Shown piece by piece: positions 25,991-34,335 of a stretch of 64,000 nt of DNA. The notes under the pieces are model-generated. The model was not told the origin of the DNA and ran no database searches. It saw only the letters and a program-made list of their open reading frames with translations. Source of the DNA: Achromobacter seleniivolatilans (GTDB lineage Bacteria > Pseudomonadota > Gammaproteobacteria > Burkholderiales > Burkholderiaceae_B); the NCBI RefSeq assembly GCF_030864005.1, contig NZ_CP132976.1, forward strand, positions 5,952,001 to 6,016,000, read 5' to 3'. The number at the start of each line of letters is the position of its first letter. Position 1 is the first letter of the stretch. A program made the position numbers and the translations under genes.

Positions 25991-26227
25991 TCAGGTAAGC
26001 GAGATCACTATTTTCTTATCGACTCCGCGTTCACGAACCGAAAAGGACGTGGAGTACGACGCCCCGCGTTGGTTCGCAAGGGCCATTTCGCGCAAATTGA
26101 TGCCGTGAGCCAGCAGTTTGGCGTGCCCCGACTGCGGCAATATTCTGTTGGCAAGACTGATGAAAAAGGCAGGCGCTTTGATCGTCTTTTCATGCCGGCC
26201 GTCTATCAGTTTTTCGATCTTCAGCAT
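25991..26227 (-). CDS. small hypothetical protein (78 aa)
   Basis: ATG 26227 has AAAGGG ten bases upstream and opens a 78-residue frame (MLKIEKLIDGRHEKTIKAP ... VRERGVDKKIVISLT). Mixed charged and hydrophobic composition without a signal peptide or long helix. It looks like a compact cytoplasmic protein; no family recognised. A competing + strand frame (26160-26375) is hydrophobic but has no good ribosome site. Confidence 0.5.
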   Translation of the reverse strand: MLKIEKLIDGRHEKTIKAPAFFISLANRILPQSGHAKLLAHGINLREMALANQRGASYSTSFSVRERGVDKKIVISLT

Positions 26228-26363
26228 TTTCACTACCCTTTCATTCGGCGCGGCGTTGGCGTGCGGATTTATCATCGGTGCAATCAAGCCTGGCATTTTA
26301 GATGAATCGCCGTACCCGGATTGGCCTGCTATTCCTATCGGTTCCGCCGCCAGAAACGCCCCT

Positions 26364-26816
26364 TCAACGCTGTAGGCAACTAGCCACGTCTGATGTCAGG
26401 CGGGCCATTTCCTTATCGACGCCAAGATCCGTGCAGTAGGCTCCCGCGCCTCGCAGTGACAGATCCAGGCGGGAAGCCTGCTTGGAAACCTCGGCTCTCA
26501 GACGAAAGCCGGCCACGTTCGGGGTGCTGTAGTGCTCGGTCTCAAGCACGCCCGATTGAACATCCCGGATGGCGTATTTTTTTTCAGAAACGTAGCCGCG
26601 ATCGGCGTTTCCGACGGTTTCTTGATCGATACATGCAAAAACTTTCTCGACCGAGGCGCTCTGTGGAATGGCCATTGATGCGCGCTTGCTTGGGCCGAAA
26701 GCGTCGCACATCCCTGAAGACACTGAACATCCGCTTAATAGACCGGCGGCGGTCAGTGTGACGGCCAGCCTGCCCTTTAATTGCCAACGCGCCAGCGCCT
26801 TGAACCTGCGAGCCAT
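26364..26816 (-). CDS. hypothetical lipoprotein
   Basis: 150-aa product with a basic N-terminus, hydrophobic core and lipobox LLSGC (LTAAGLLSGC), so it should be a lipid-anchored envelope protein. The mature part has four further cysteines and no recognised domain. ATG 26816 has GGAG at a good distance; the upstream ATG 26840 lacks one. No functional clue from neighbours. Confidence 0.6.
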   Translation of the reverse strand: MARRFKALARWQLKGRLAVTLTAAGLLSGCSVSSGMCDAFGPSKRASMAIPQSASVEKVFACIDQETVGNADRGYVSEKKYAIRDVQSGVLETEHYSTPNVAGFRLRAEVSKQASRLDLSLRGAGAYCTDLGVDKEMARLTSDVASCLQR

Positions 26817-26958
26817 ATTCACGATCTCCCGAAACGACATGAGTCAGCGTCCGGCGGTGTGAAGGACACGTCGCGAAAGTATATCTCCGCCGGCTTGCAC
26901 AGGGATGATTGCTCGACCGCCTGCGAGTATTGATCAGTCCCATTGGCTGAGCGCAGGC

Positions 26959-26976
26959 TTCGGTCAGGTCCGATTG
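26959..26976 (+). promoter_or_regulatory. shared 18-bp promoter element, site 1
   Basis: TTCGGTCAGGTCCGATTG. The final TTG begins a possible -35 (TTGCTC) with TAGCCT 17 bases on (26997-27002). The following GGATAGCCTCA recurs at the clpV promoter with the same spacing. Precedes the small ORF and regulator at 27039-27820. Confidence 0.6.
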
Positions 26977-27038
26977 CTCCGCCCCACGATCCTGGATAGC
27001 CTCACTGTCATTCGTTGGGCAGAACTAAAAGGAAACAG

Positions 27039-27164
27039 ATGAAGCACTTCCCGCGCACCCCGTTTATCAGGCTCGATCGTAGTTTGTGTCATTGCGCTTG
27101 CACCCGTTGGAACTCCGTTGAATGCTGTGCTGGAGGCCGTCTGCCAGACGGCGCGGTAGGGTGA
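27039..27164 (+). CDS. 41-aa upstream small ORF coupled to the regulator
   Basis: ATG 27039 has an excellent ribosome site (AAAAGGAAA) and opens 41 codons beginning MKHFPRTPFIRLDRSLC, including five Cys (CHCAC, CC). Its TGA at 27162-27164 overlaps the GTG (27161) of the response regulator, which has no good ribosome site of its own. It is therefore probably a translated leader that feeds ribosomes to the regulator; whether the peptide itself acts is unknown. Confidence 0.55.
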   Translation: MKHFPRTPFIRLDRSLCHCACTRWNSVECCAGGRLPDGAVG

Positions 27165-27820
27165 CGAACGCCGCACGTGAGGTTATCCGGGTTGTCCTGG
27201 CGGATGGGCACCCAATATGCGTCAAAGGCGTGCAAATCGAGCTATCCGTGGAGGATGTCGCTCAGGTCGTCGCTTGCGCCTTTAATTCGACCGAGCTGTT
27301 CAACACCCTCGACTCCCATGAATGCGATGTGCTCGTCAGCGACTACGTCATGTCGGGCGCAGACTTTGGCGACGGCTTGAGCATGTTTGCGCGTATCCAG
27401 GAACGGTATCCCAGCCTGAAGCTGGTGGTGCTGACTTCTATCGACAATCGCATCGTGCTGCGAGCGCTGGAAGACTTGGGGGTACGGGCTATCGTCAGCA
27501 AGGGCGACCTGCCTGAACATCTGCGCAGGGCCTTGTGCGCCGCCTGCCGGGGCGAGCCCTACCGGTCGCCGCGTATCCAGGCCGCGATGACATCTACGAT
27601 GACGGAATCCAGTTCTGAAGGCGTCTCCCACCTGACCCGTTGCGAAGTGGAGGTGGTGCGTTTGTTCCTGTCGGGGTTCTCGTTGGGCGAAATTGCCGAG
27701 AAGTTCAGCCGCAGCAAGCAGACGGTCAGCGCGCAAAAGCGTGCGGCCATGCGCAAGCTGGACGTCCACAATGACATTGATCTCGTCCGCTATGGAGTCA
27801 GAAGCGGTCTGGCGGCTTGA
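27161..27820 (+). CDS. RcsB-like REC-LuxR response regulator 1
   Basis: 219-aa regulator: receiver domain with phosphoacceptor-type Asp61 in VSDYVMSGADFGDG, switch Lys in IVSKGD, and a LuxR-type HTH (LTRCEVEVVRLFLSGFSLGE ... SRSKQTVSAQKRAAMRKL). The acidic pocket reads LADGHP instead of the usual ADDHP, so one metal-binding Asp is Gly. It is a close paralogue of the regulator at 53222. GTG 27161 is chosen because the upstream small ORF ends on it; no other start has support. A copy of the shared promoter element lies at 26959. The target genes are unknown. Confidence 0.85.
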   Translation: MTNAAREVIRVVLADGHPICVKGVQIELSVEDVAQVVACAFNSTELFNTLDSHECDVLVSDYVMSGADFGDGLSMFARIQERYPSLKLVVLTSIDNRIVLRALEDLGVRAIVSKGDLPEHLRRALCAACRGEPYRSPRIQAAMTSTMTESSSEGVSHLTRCEVEVVRLFLSGFSLGEIAEKFSRSKQTVSAQKRAAMRKLDVHNDIDLVRYGVRSGLAA

Positions 27821-27940
27821 GGGGCAGGGCGCCAGCCCTGTTCTTCCTGTTGCGACAACAATTGGGATTGCGCGTCCTCCTGCGCAAGGGTAACGTCGCA
27901 TCGTAGGTTTAATTCGGTGTTCGACATGCAGGGGTAATCG

Positions 27941-29575
27941 TTGGGGACTTTCACGGTTGTCGTGGCGATGCTGGTCGCCGTCTTACTCAGCGGCGTTATC
28001 GTCCGGCTGATTCCTCTTGCCATCCCCTTGCCGTTTGTGCAGATAGCACTGGGCTTCCTGATCGCCGCCGTCTTTCAGCGCGGCGTGTTGATAGAACCCG
28101 AGATCTTCTTCCTGCTGTTCCTGCCGCCCCTGCTGTTTCTGGACGGCTGGCGGGTGTCGAAGCTGGCGGTGCTGCGCGAGGCATCCTCCATCTTGCAGTT
28201 GGCGTTTGGCCTCGTGTTCCTGACGGTGATCGGGGTGGGCTACCTGATCCACTGGATGATTCCCGCCGTGCCGCTGCCGGTGGCGTTCGCCATCGCCGCC
28301 ATCGTCTCACCCACAGATCCCGTGGCCGTCGAGGCGATTTCGCGCAGGGTTTACATTCCCCGCCGCATGATGGCGATCCTGGAAGGCGAGGCGCTGTTTA
28401 ACGACGCAAGCGGCCTGGTTGCTTTCCGCTTCGCGGTGGCGGCTGCGGCGACGGGCTCGTTTTCCCTGCCACAGGCGACTCTGTCATTCTTCTGGGTGTC
28501 CATTGCTGGCCTGGGGATCGGCGCCGGGCTGACGTGGCTGATCATGCAGGTGCGCACATTTGTCACCCGCCGGCTGGGCGAAGAACCCGGTTCGGAAGTG
28601 CTGCTGAGTTTGCTGACGCCGTTTTTCGTGTACTTCGTGGCCGAGCACGCCAACGCGTCCGGCATTCTGGCTGCCGTCGCGGCCGGGGTCATGATGAGCT
28701 ATTCCGAGCTGTCTGGGCGGGCGCTTGCCGCCACGCGCGTGGAACGCCGCGCGGTTTGGGACATGGTGCAGTTCACGTTGAACGGCATGATATTCGTGTT
28801 GCTGGGCGAACAATTTCCCACCATTTTGGCCGGTTTGTCGCGCGCTGCGGGCGAGGCTGGCGGTCAGCCGCTGTATTGGCTGCCGGTATACGGATTGGCG
28901 GTGTGTCTCGGCCTGGTCCTGTGCCGGCTGCTGTGGGTGACGGTGTCGCTCAAGCTCAGTGCAATGAAGGCTCGCCGGCGCGGGGCGCAGCCCCCCGAGG
29001 TGGGCCTGCGCGTGATTTTGGCGGTTTCAGTGGCAGGCGTGCGCGGCGCCGTGACCTTGGCTGGCGTCATGACGCTGCCCTTCGCACTGGACAGCGGCGC
29101 GCCCTTTCCCGCGCGTGACCTGGCCGTGTCGTTAGCGGCCATGGTGATCGTTTTTTCGCTACTGCTGGCGAGTCTGACGCTGCCCAGCTTGATGCGTGGC
29201 CTGCATTTTCCCGCCAACAGCCGCGTGCAGCGCGAAGCGTCGCTGGCGCAAGAGGCCATGCTTCAGGCCGCTTTGGAAAGCGTGGCCGCAGGCGCCAAGC
29301 GCCGTGCGGCCGAGCAACCCGATCAAGCCGCCGTGTATCTGGAGGTGGCTGACAGCTTGACGGCCACCTTGCGGCGCCAGGCGGGCGAATCGCCAGACGG
29401 CGTCTCCGCGGAAAAACTGGCCAAACAGGCCGCCATCGAACGGCAATTGCGGCTAGAGGCAATCGCCGCCTCGCGCGAGGCCGTATTTCATCTGGCCCGT
29501 ACGCATCGTATTTCCGATTCACTGGCGCGCGAGCAGGTGCGGCTGCTGGATTTGCACGAAGCGCATCTGCGTTAG
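27941..29575 (+). CDS. CPA1-family Na+/H+ antiporter
   Basis: 544-aa integral membrane cation/proton exchanger. Family signatures are IVSPTDPVAVEAI and LEGEALFNDASGLVAF, the ion-translocation segment, within about 12 hydrophobic helices, then a ~130-residue hydrophilic C-terminal tail rich in Ala/Glu. TTG 27941 with AGGGG six bases upstream is the best start, since the first helix begins immediately after it. It would export Na+ (or K+) against H+ influx at the inner membrane. Standalone gene between the regulator and the efflux operon. Confidence 0.88.
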   Translation: MGTFTVVVAMLVAVLLSGVIVRLIPLAIPLPFVQIALGFLIAAVFQRGVLIEPEIFFLLFLPPLLFLDGWRVSKLAVLREASSILQLAFGLVFLTVIGVGYLIHWMIPAVPLPVAFAIAAIVSPTDPVAVEAISRRVYIPRRMMAILEGEALFNDASGLVAFRFAVAAAATGSFSLPQATLSFFWVSIAGLGIGAGLTWLIMQVRTFVTRRLGEEPGSEVLLSLLTPFFVYFVAEHANASGILAAVAAGVMMSYSELSGRALAATRVERRAVWDMVQFTLNGMIFVLLGEQFPTILAGLSRAAGEAGGQPLYWLPVYGLAVCLGLVLCRLLWVTVSLKLSAMKARRRGAQPPEVGLRVILAVSVAGVRGAVTLAGVMTLPFALDSGAPFPARDLAVSLAAMVIVFSLLLASLTLPSLMRGLHFPANSRVQREASLAQEAMLQAALESVAAGAKRRAAEQPDQAAVYLEVADSLTATLRRQAGESPDGVSAEKLAKQAAIERQLRLEAIAASREAVFHLARTHRISDSLAREQVRLLDLHEAHLR

Positions 29576-29636
29576 CGCGGTGACTTGCACGGGCGCTTCT
29601 CATTGGTCCAAGGTCTTTGAAGGGGGAAGATAGAGC

Positions 29637-29909
29637 ATGGCTAGAGTTCCAGTGCATTGGGCCGCCGCGGCCGCAGCCGTCCTGCTGGCAGGTTGCACTT
29701 CGCGTAGCGCACCCTATGTGACCGTGTTCGACTCGTATTTTCCTGCCTGGATACTGTGTGCCGTGATTGGCATCGTGGGCGCATCGCTCGTACGCGTGTT
29801 GCTGGTGCGCTGGGGGCTTGACGAAGAATTGCCATTGCGCACGCCGGTGTATCTGTGCCTGGCCGCCGCGCTGATGTTCCTGAGTTCGCTTCTGTTTTTT
29901 ACCCGCTGA
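29637..29909 (+). CDS. ytcA: YtcA-like membrane lipoprotein
   Basis: 90-aa protein with lipobox LLAGC (ending near residue 22) followed by two hydrophobic segments (AWILCAVIGIVGASLV; VYLCLAAALMFLSSLLFF). E. coli YtcA is a small lipoprotein encoded directly ahead of mdtNOP, and the same order occurs here, two bases before the mdtN start. Strong ribosome site (AGGGGGA). The role in efflux is unknown even for the family. Confidence 0.8.
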   Translation: MARVPVHWAAAAAAVLLAGCTSRSAPYVTVFDSYFPAWILCAVIGIVGASLVRVLLVRWGLDEELPLRTPVYLCLAAALMFLSSLLFFTR

Positions 29910-29911
29910 CC

Positions 29912-30961
29912 ATGACGACATCCCAGCCTTCTTCCCATAAACGGCGAATTGCCCTCGTGTTGGCCGTGCTGATCGTGGTACTGGCCGTCGGGGCGGGGCT
30001 GGCGTATGTCAGCCGAATCGACGCCAAGCCCCTGTCCGAAGATGCGGTGCTGACGACAGACGTGGCGCGCGTCGCTGCGGCCGTCCCTGGCCGCGTCGTG
30101 GCGTTGAATGTGCGCGAAAACAGTCAGGTCAGCCGCGGCCAGGTGCTGTTTGCGCTTGATCCAGAGTTTTACCGCTTGCAGGTCGAACAGGCCGCCGCCG
30201 GTTTACGCATGGCGGAAGCGGCGCTGAGTTCGCGCGACCGTTCGGTTCAGGCCGAGCAGTCCAATGCTTCTATTGCGGCAGAGCAGATCGCACGGGCGCG
30301 TGCCAATGCGGCGCTGGCGGCGCAGACCTGGGAGCGGCTGAATGCGCTGCTGCCCAAGGGTTATGTGACCCGGCAGCAGGTTGATGAAGCCGCCACGCTT
30401 AAACGCAATGCCGAGACGAGCCTGAAGGAGGCTCAGGCGCAGTTGGCGGCCGCGCAGGCGCTGGTTGGCAACGCTGAAGGCGCAGAAGCCCTGGTGGCTG
30501 AACGGCGCGCAGCGCTGGCCATTGCTGAACGCCAGTTGCGTGAAACCGAGGTCAAGGCGCCGTTTGATGGCCGGGTTGCCGGTTTGTCGATCACCGAGGG
30601 CGACTACATGGTCCCCGCGCAGTCAGCGTTCTCACTGATTGATACCACCCGCTGGTTTGCCACGGCGACATTCCTGGAAACCGAGTTGCCCGCCATCCAG
30701 CCGGGTGACTGCGCCACGGTGTATGTGGCTGCCGATCGCCGGCGGGCGCTAAAGGGCGTGGTGGAATCGACGGGCTGGGGAGTCAGCGCAGAAGATTTGA
30801 TCAATCTGCCGCGCCGCCTGCCCTATGTGCCCAAGTCCTTGAACTGGGTGCGGGTAGGGCAGCGCTTTCCCGTCCGCGTGAAGCTCGACAATCCGCCTGC
30901 GGAGTTGATGCGCGTCGGCGCGTCGGCAGTCGTGATGGTTGATCATGAAAAGCGGTGCTGA
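29912..30961 (+). CDS. mdtN: HlyD-family periplasmic adaptor, MdtN-like
   Basis: 349-aa membrane-fusion protein: N-terminal anchor helix (~12-32), split biotinyl-lipoyl motif (VPGRVVALNVRENSQV and TEVKAPFDGRVAGLSITEG), a long alpha-hairpin between them and a beta-barrel end. It would bridge the FUSC-type pump and the outer-membrane channel encoded next. ATG 29912 follows the ytcA stop by two bases. Substrates of MdtNOP-type systems are poorly defined (toxic aromatic compounds or drugs). Confidence 0.87.
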   Translation: MTTSQPSSHKRRIALVLAVLIVVLAVGAGLAYVSRIDAKPLSEDAVLTTDVARVAAAVPGRVVALNVRENSQVSRGQVLFALDPEFYRLQVEQAAAGLRMAEAALSSRDRSVQAEQSNASIAAEQIARARANAALAAQTWERLNALLPKGYVTRQQVDEAATLKRNAETSLKEAQAQLAAAQALVGNAEGAEALVAERRAALAIAERQLRETEVKAPFDGRVAGLSITEGDYMVPAQSAFSLIDTTRWFATATFLETELPAIQPGDCATVYVAADRRRALKGVVESTGWGVSAEDLINLPRRLPYVPKSLNWVRVGQRFPVRVKLDNPPAELMRVGASAVVMVDHEKRC

Positions 30962-32813
30962 CATTGGCTGGCTGAGCCTGCTGGCGCCGTTTCCGGGCCG
31001 GGCGGCCATGGCGTGGCGGATCGCGCTGGTCTGCGCGTTGACGGCAATGGTCGCCATGACTTATGGCATTCCTGAGTCAGCGATCAGTTGCTACCTGGTG
31101 TTCTTCGTGATGAAGCCGGATGCCGCTGAAAGTTCCCTGTTGGCGGTGGCGCTGTCGGTGCTGGTGGCGATTGTCGTCGTGGTGCTGTTGCTGCTGACCA
31201 ATCTGACCTTGACGCTGCCCGCCATGCGCATCGTCGCGCTGGCGTTGTCGTCGCTGCTGCTGTTGTTCCTGGCCTCGGCAAGCAAGCTGGGGCCCTTGGG
31301 CGGCATCATCGCGCTGGTGCTGGCGTTTGGATTGACGCTGTTGAGCTACGTGCCTTTCGGCGAAGCTGCCACGCGCGGAATTCTCTACGCTTGGCTGATG
31401 GCGACGATGCCGATGGCGCTGGTGTTGATCGTCAGCGTGACGGTCGGACGCCGCCCGCTGGACCTGCTGCGTAGCACGGTCACGGAGCGCCTGGACGCGA
31501 TTGCAAGCTACCTGGAAAGCGGAGGCCGCGCGGGCCGTGTGCGTCTGCGGGAATTGCTGGGGGAAGGCCAAGAGGAATCCATGAAGCGCTGGGGGCTGAT
31601 GCGCGGACTGGCCTTGGCGCGCCGCGACGAAACCCGCCGGCTGGGCTTGGCGTTGCAAGAGTCCTACCGCATGCTGTTTGCGGCGCTGGCATTGCGCGAT
31701 AGCGCGCAGGGCGATCAACCGGAACCCAGGGCGGCGTTGGCTGCCCGCACGCGCGAGGTCGGGCAGGCCTTGGCAGCCGGACACCTTGTGCCACCCGTGA
31801 TCGAACCCCCGCCGGGCAACCCCGCCGCGACGCAAGCGTGGCGGGCGTTGTCGGCGATGACGGCAGACGCGTCGGCGATGCCCGCGCCGCAGCCCGCCGA
31901 ACCCTTTCTGTCGCCCGACGCATTCCGCAATCCGGACCATATACGCTACGCCGCCAAGACAACGGCGGCGGCGTTGATCTGCTACCTGATTTATTCCGCA
32001 CTGGACTGGCAAGACATCCACACGGCCATGATCACCTGCTACGTTGCCGCACTGGGCTCCGTGGCCGAAACCACGCAAAAGCTCATGCTGCGCATCATAG
32101 GTTGCCTGATCGGCGCTGCAATGGGGGTCGGCGCCATTCTGTTCCTGATTCCGCACATGAGCAGCGTAGGCAGCCTGATGGCGCTGGTGTTCGTGGGCGC
32201 CTTCGTGGCCGCCTGGGTCGCGGTTGGTTCGGAGCGCGTGGCCTACGCAGGTGTGCAGATCGCGCTGGCTTTCATGATGACGGTGTTGCAGGGTTTCGGG
32301 CCCAGCATCGACATGTCGATTGCGCTGGATCGCGTGATCGGCATCTTGCTTGGCAATGTCGTGCTGTATCTGGTGTTCTCGCAACTATGGCCCGTTAGCG
32401 TGGGCCATCGGGTGCGCGAGGAGCTCGGCCGTGCATTGGAAGGCCTGGCGCGCATGGCGCGTCTGGGCGAGGGCGGGCGGGATGAGGCGGTGGCGCAGGC
32501 TAGCGCCGTTGCTGGCCGATTGGCGGGCATACGGCGCGCGCTGGGGCTCGCTACGCTGGAGCCGCGCGGCCTGCGGCTGGACAGTGCGCGGTTGCGAGGG
32601 CTGATCGCCGTCACGCAATCCGTGCAGGCGCTGTGTATGCGCTTGCTGATTGATCCGCCCGGCCCGAACGCCGAACTGGCGGCCCGCTTGGAGGCCTTGG
32701 CGCGAACGGTGGCAGATGAAGGAAGCCCCGTTGCTGCCGCCCGGCACTCGGCAGCGCCGCTCGCGCCGGCGGGCAGCATCGAACACCTGAGCCAATTGAT
32801 TGAAGGACGATGA
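30945..32813 (+). CDS. mdtO: FUSC-family efflux pump, MdtO-like
   Basis: 622-aa inner-membrane protein with two sets of transmembrane helices (residues ~20-170 and ~335-480) separated and followed by cytoplasmic domains, the fusaric-acid-resistance (FUSC) layout. It contains AAKTTAAALICYLIYSALDW and VASERVAYAG-like family patterns. ATG 30945 overlaps the end of mdtN, and its stop overlaps an ATG just ahead of mdtP. Acts with MdtN and MdtP as a tripartite pump. Confidence 0.85.
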   Translation: MKSGADIGWLSLLAPFPGRAAMAWRIALVCALTAMVAMTYGIPESAISCYLVFFVMKPDAAESSLLAVALSVLVAIVVVVLLLLTNLTLTLPAMRIVALALSSLLLLFLASASKLGPLGGIIALVLAFGLTLLSYVPFGEAATRGILYAWLMATMPMALVLIVSVTVGRRPLDLLRSTVTERLDAIASYLESGGRAGRVRLRELLGEGQEESMKRWGLMRGLALARRDETRRLGLALQESYRMLFAALALRDSAQGDQPEPRAALAARTREVGQALAAGHLVPPVIEPPPGNPAATQAWRALSAMTADASAMPAPQPAEPFLSPDAFRNPDHIRYAAKTTAAALICYLIYSALDWQDIHTAMITCYVAALGSVAETTQKLMLRIIGCLIGAAMGVGAILFLIPHMSSVGSLMALVFVGAFVAAWVAVGSERVAYAGVQIALAFMMTVLQGFGPSIDMSIALDRVIGILLGNVVLYLVFSQLWPVSVGHRVREELGRALEGLARMARLGEGGRDEAVAQASAVAGRLAGIRRALGLATLEPRGLRLDSARLRGLIAVTQSVQALCMRLLIDPPGPNAELAARLEALARTVADEGSPVAAARHSAAPLAPAGSIEHLSQLIEGR

Positions 32814-32814
32814 G

Positions 32815-34299
32815 ATGGAAGGACGGAAAGCCTCGGCCTGGCGTGCGGTGGGAATGGCATTGTCCACCCTCCCATTTGTGATGGCGTTGACGGCTTGCGT
32901 GGCGACCGGAAATCATGGCGCACCCGAATCGGCGCAACGGCAGTGGCAGTCGTCGGACGCGCCTGCCGAGTGGCGCGCGCTGGCCGTGTCTGGCCCGTCT
33001 GACGCTGGCGCTGCCAATTTGGATCACAGCCGCGAGTACGATTTGCCCGCGCTGATCGACCTGGCCCAGCGCAACAGTCCGGACACCCGCTTGGCGTGGA
33101 GCCAGGCTCGGCAGGCGGCGTCGGCTGTCGGCATCGCCGACGCCACGTTCCTGCCGATGCTGTCGGCGCATGTCGTGGGCGGCTATGTGTCGACACGCAA
33201 TCAGTTGCCCGAGATTCTGGGGCAGCGCCCACACGTGGACACGAGCTCCAGCGGCGTGGTCCCGTTGGCGACGCTGCAATGGCTGCTGTTCGACTTCGGC
33301 CAGCGCAGCGCGTTGCGCGACAGCGCGCGCAGCCTGTCGCTGGGCGCCAATTTTCTTTACAACGGCGCGCACCAAAAGCTGATTTACAGCGTGATGAGCA
33401 CCTACTACGAACATGATGCAGCGCGCCAGCGCAGCGAAATCGCGAAGGCGTCGTTGCGCAATAGCGAATCCGTGCTGGCGGCGGTGGAGGCCCGGCGCCG
33501 CAATGGCATGGCCACCACGATCGAACTGGCGCAAGTCCGTCAACTGGTCGCGCAGGCGCGCTTGCGGGTGGTCACGGCACAAGGCGCCGAGCGCAATACC
33601 TACCAGGCGCTGGCGGCCGCGGCCGGCGTCGATCCCACGGCCACGTTGCGCATTGCCCCTTTGGCGCGGAGGCCGCTGCCGCCTGCCGCGGATGTCGCAA
33701 GCCAGGAGATCCTGCACCAGGCATTGGCCGACCGCCCGGACGTGATGGCCAGCGTGGCCGCGTTGAAGGCGGCGGAGCATTCGGTGGACGCCGCAAAGGC
33801 GGACTTCCTGCCCAAGGTATATCTAGCGGGTTTCGCCGCAGCTGGAAACCGCAATCTGGATGTGGGCAACTTGCCTATTTTGGCAGGCCAGTCCAACGCC
33901 AACGGCGTGATCGTGGGGATCAGCGTGCCGATATTCGATGGCGGCCTGCGCAGCGCACGATTGCAAGATGCCAACGAGCGCGTCCAGGCGTCCCAAGCCG
34001 CGCTGTCCAAGCTGCGCATGGAGGCCATGCGCCAGATTGTCGTGGCGTCCACCACGCTGGAATCCGCTTTGCAAGCGAACGAGGCCGCGATCAGCCTGGA
34101 ATCGGCGGCGTCGCTCACCTATGACGCGGCGCTGGATGCCTACCAGCATGGGGTTGGCACCGTCACCGCAGCGACCGAGGCCGCCAATGGACTACTGGCC
34201 GCCCGCAGCGCGCGCGCCGACGCCTATTCAGCCGCGATGACGGGCGCGGCTACGCTTGCGTTTTCGCTAGGGCGTATCAACGCCGAGAGCGGGCAATGA
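32815..34299 (+). CDS. mdtP: outer-membrane efflux channel, NodT/MdtP-like lipoprotein
   Basis: 494-aa TolC-type channel with lipobox LTAC and two tandem OEP repeats (YDLPALIDLAQRNSPDTRLAW; RNGMATTIELAQVRQLVAQAR; GISVPIFDGGLRSARLQDA). It completes the ytcA-mdtN-mdtO-mdtP operon; the start ATG 32815 has AAGGA seven bases before it within the end of mdtO. Confidence 0.88.
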   Translation: MEGRKASAWRAVGMALSTLPFVMALTACVATGNHGAPESAQRQWQSSDAPAEWRALAVSGPSDAGAANLDHSREYDLPALIDLAQRNSPDTRLAWSQARQAASAVGIADATFLPMLSAHVVGGYVSTRNQLPEILGQRPHVDTSSSGVVPLATLQWLLFDFGQRSALRDSARSLSLGANFLYNGAHQKLIYSVMSTYYEHDAARQRSEIAKASLRNSESVLAAVEARRRNGMATTIELAQVRQLVAQARLRVVTAQGAERNTYQALAAAAGVDPTATLRIAPLARRPLPPAADVASQEILHQALADRPDVMASVAALKAAEHSVDAAKADFLPKVYLAGFAAAGNRNLDVGNLPILAGQSNANGVIVGISVPIFDGGLRSARLQDANERVQASQAALSKLRMEAMRQIVVASTTLESALQANEAAISLESAASLTYDAALDAYQHGVGTVTAATEAANGLLAARSARADAYSAAMTGAATLAFSLGRINAESGQ

Positions 34300-34335
34300 G
34301 TCTTCAGATATGAGTCCAACACGGGAGAAACCAAT

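Noticed and set aside
31077..32384. 435-codon minus-strand frame under mdtO
   Set aside because: Gln/His/Arg-rich antisense shadow of mdtO; no domains.
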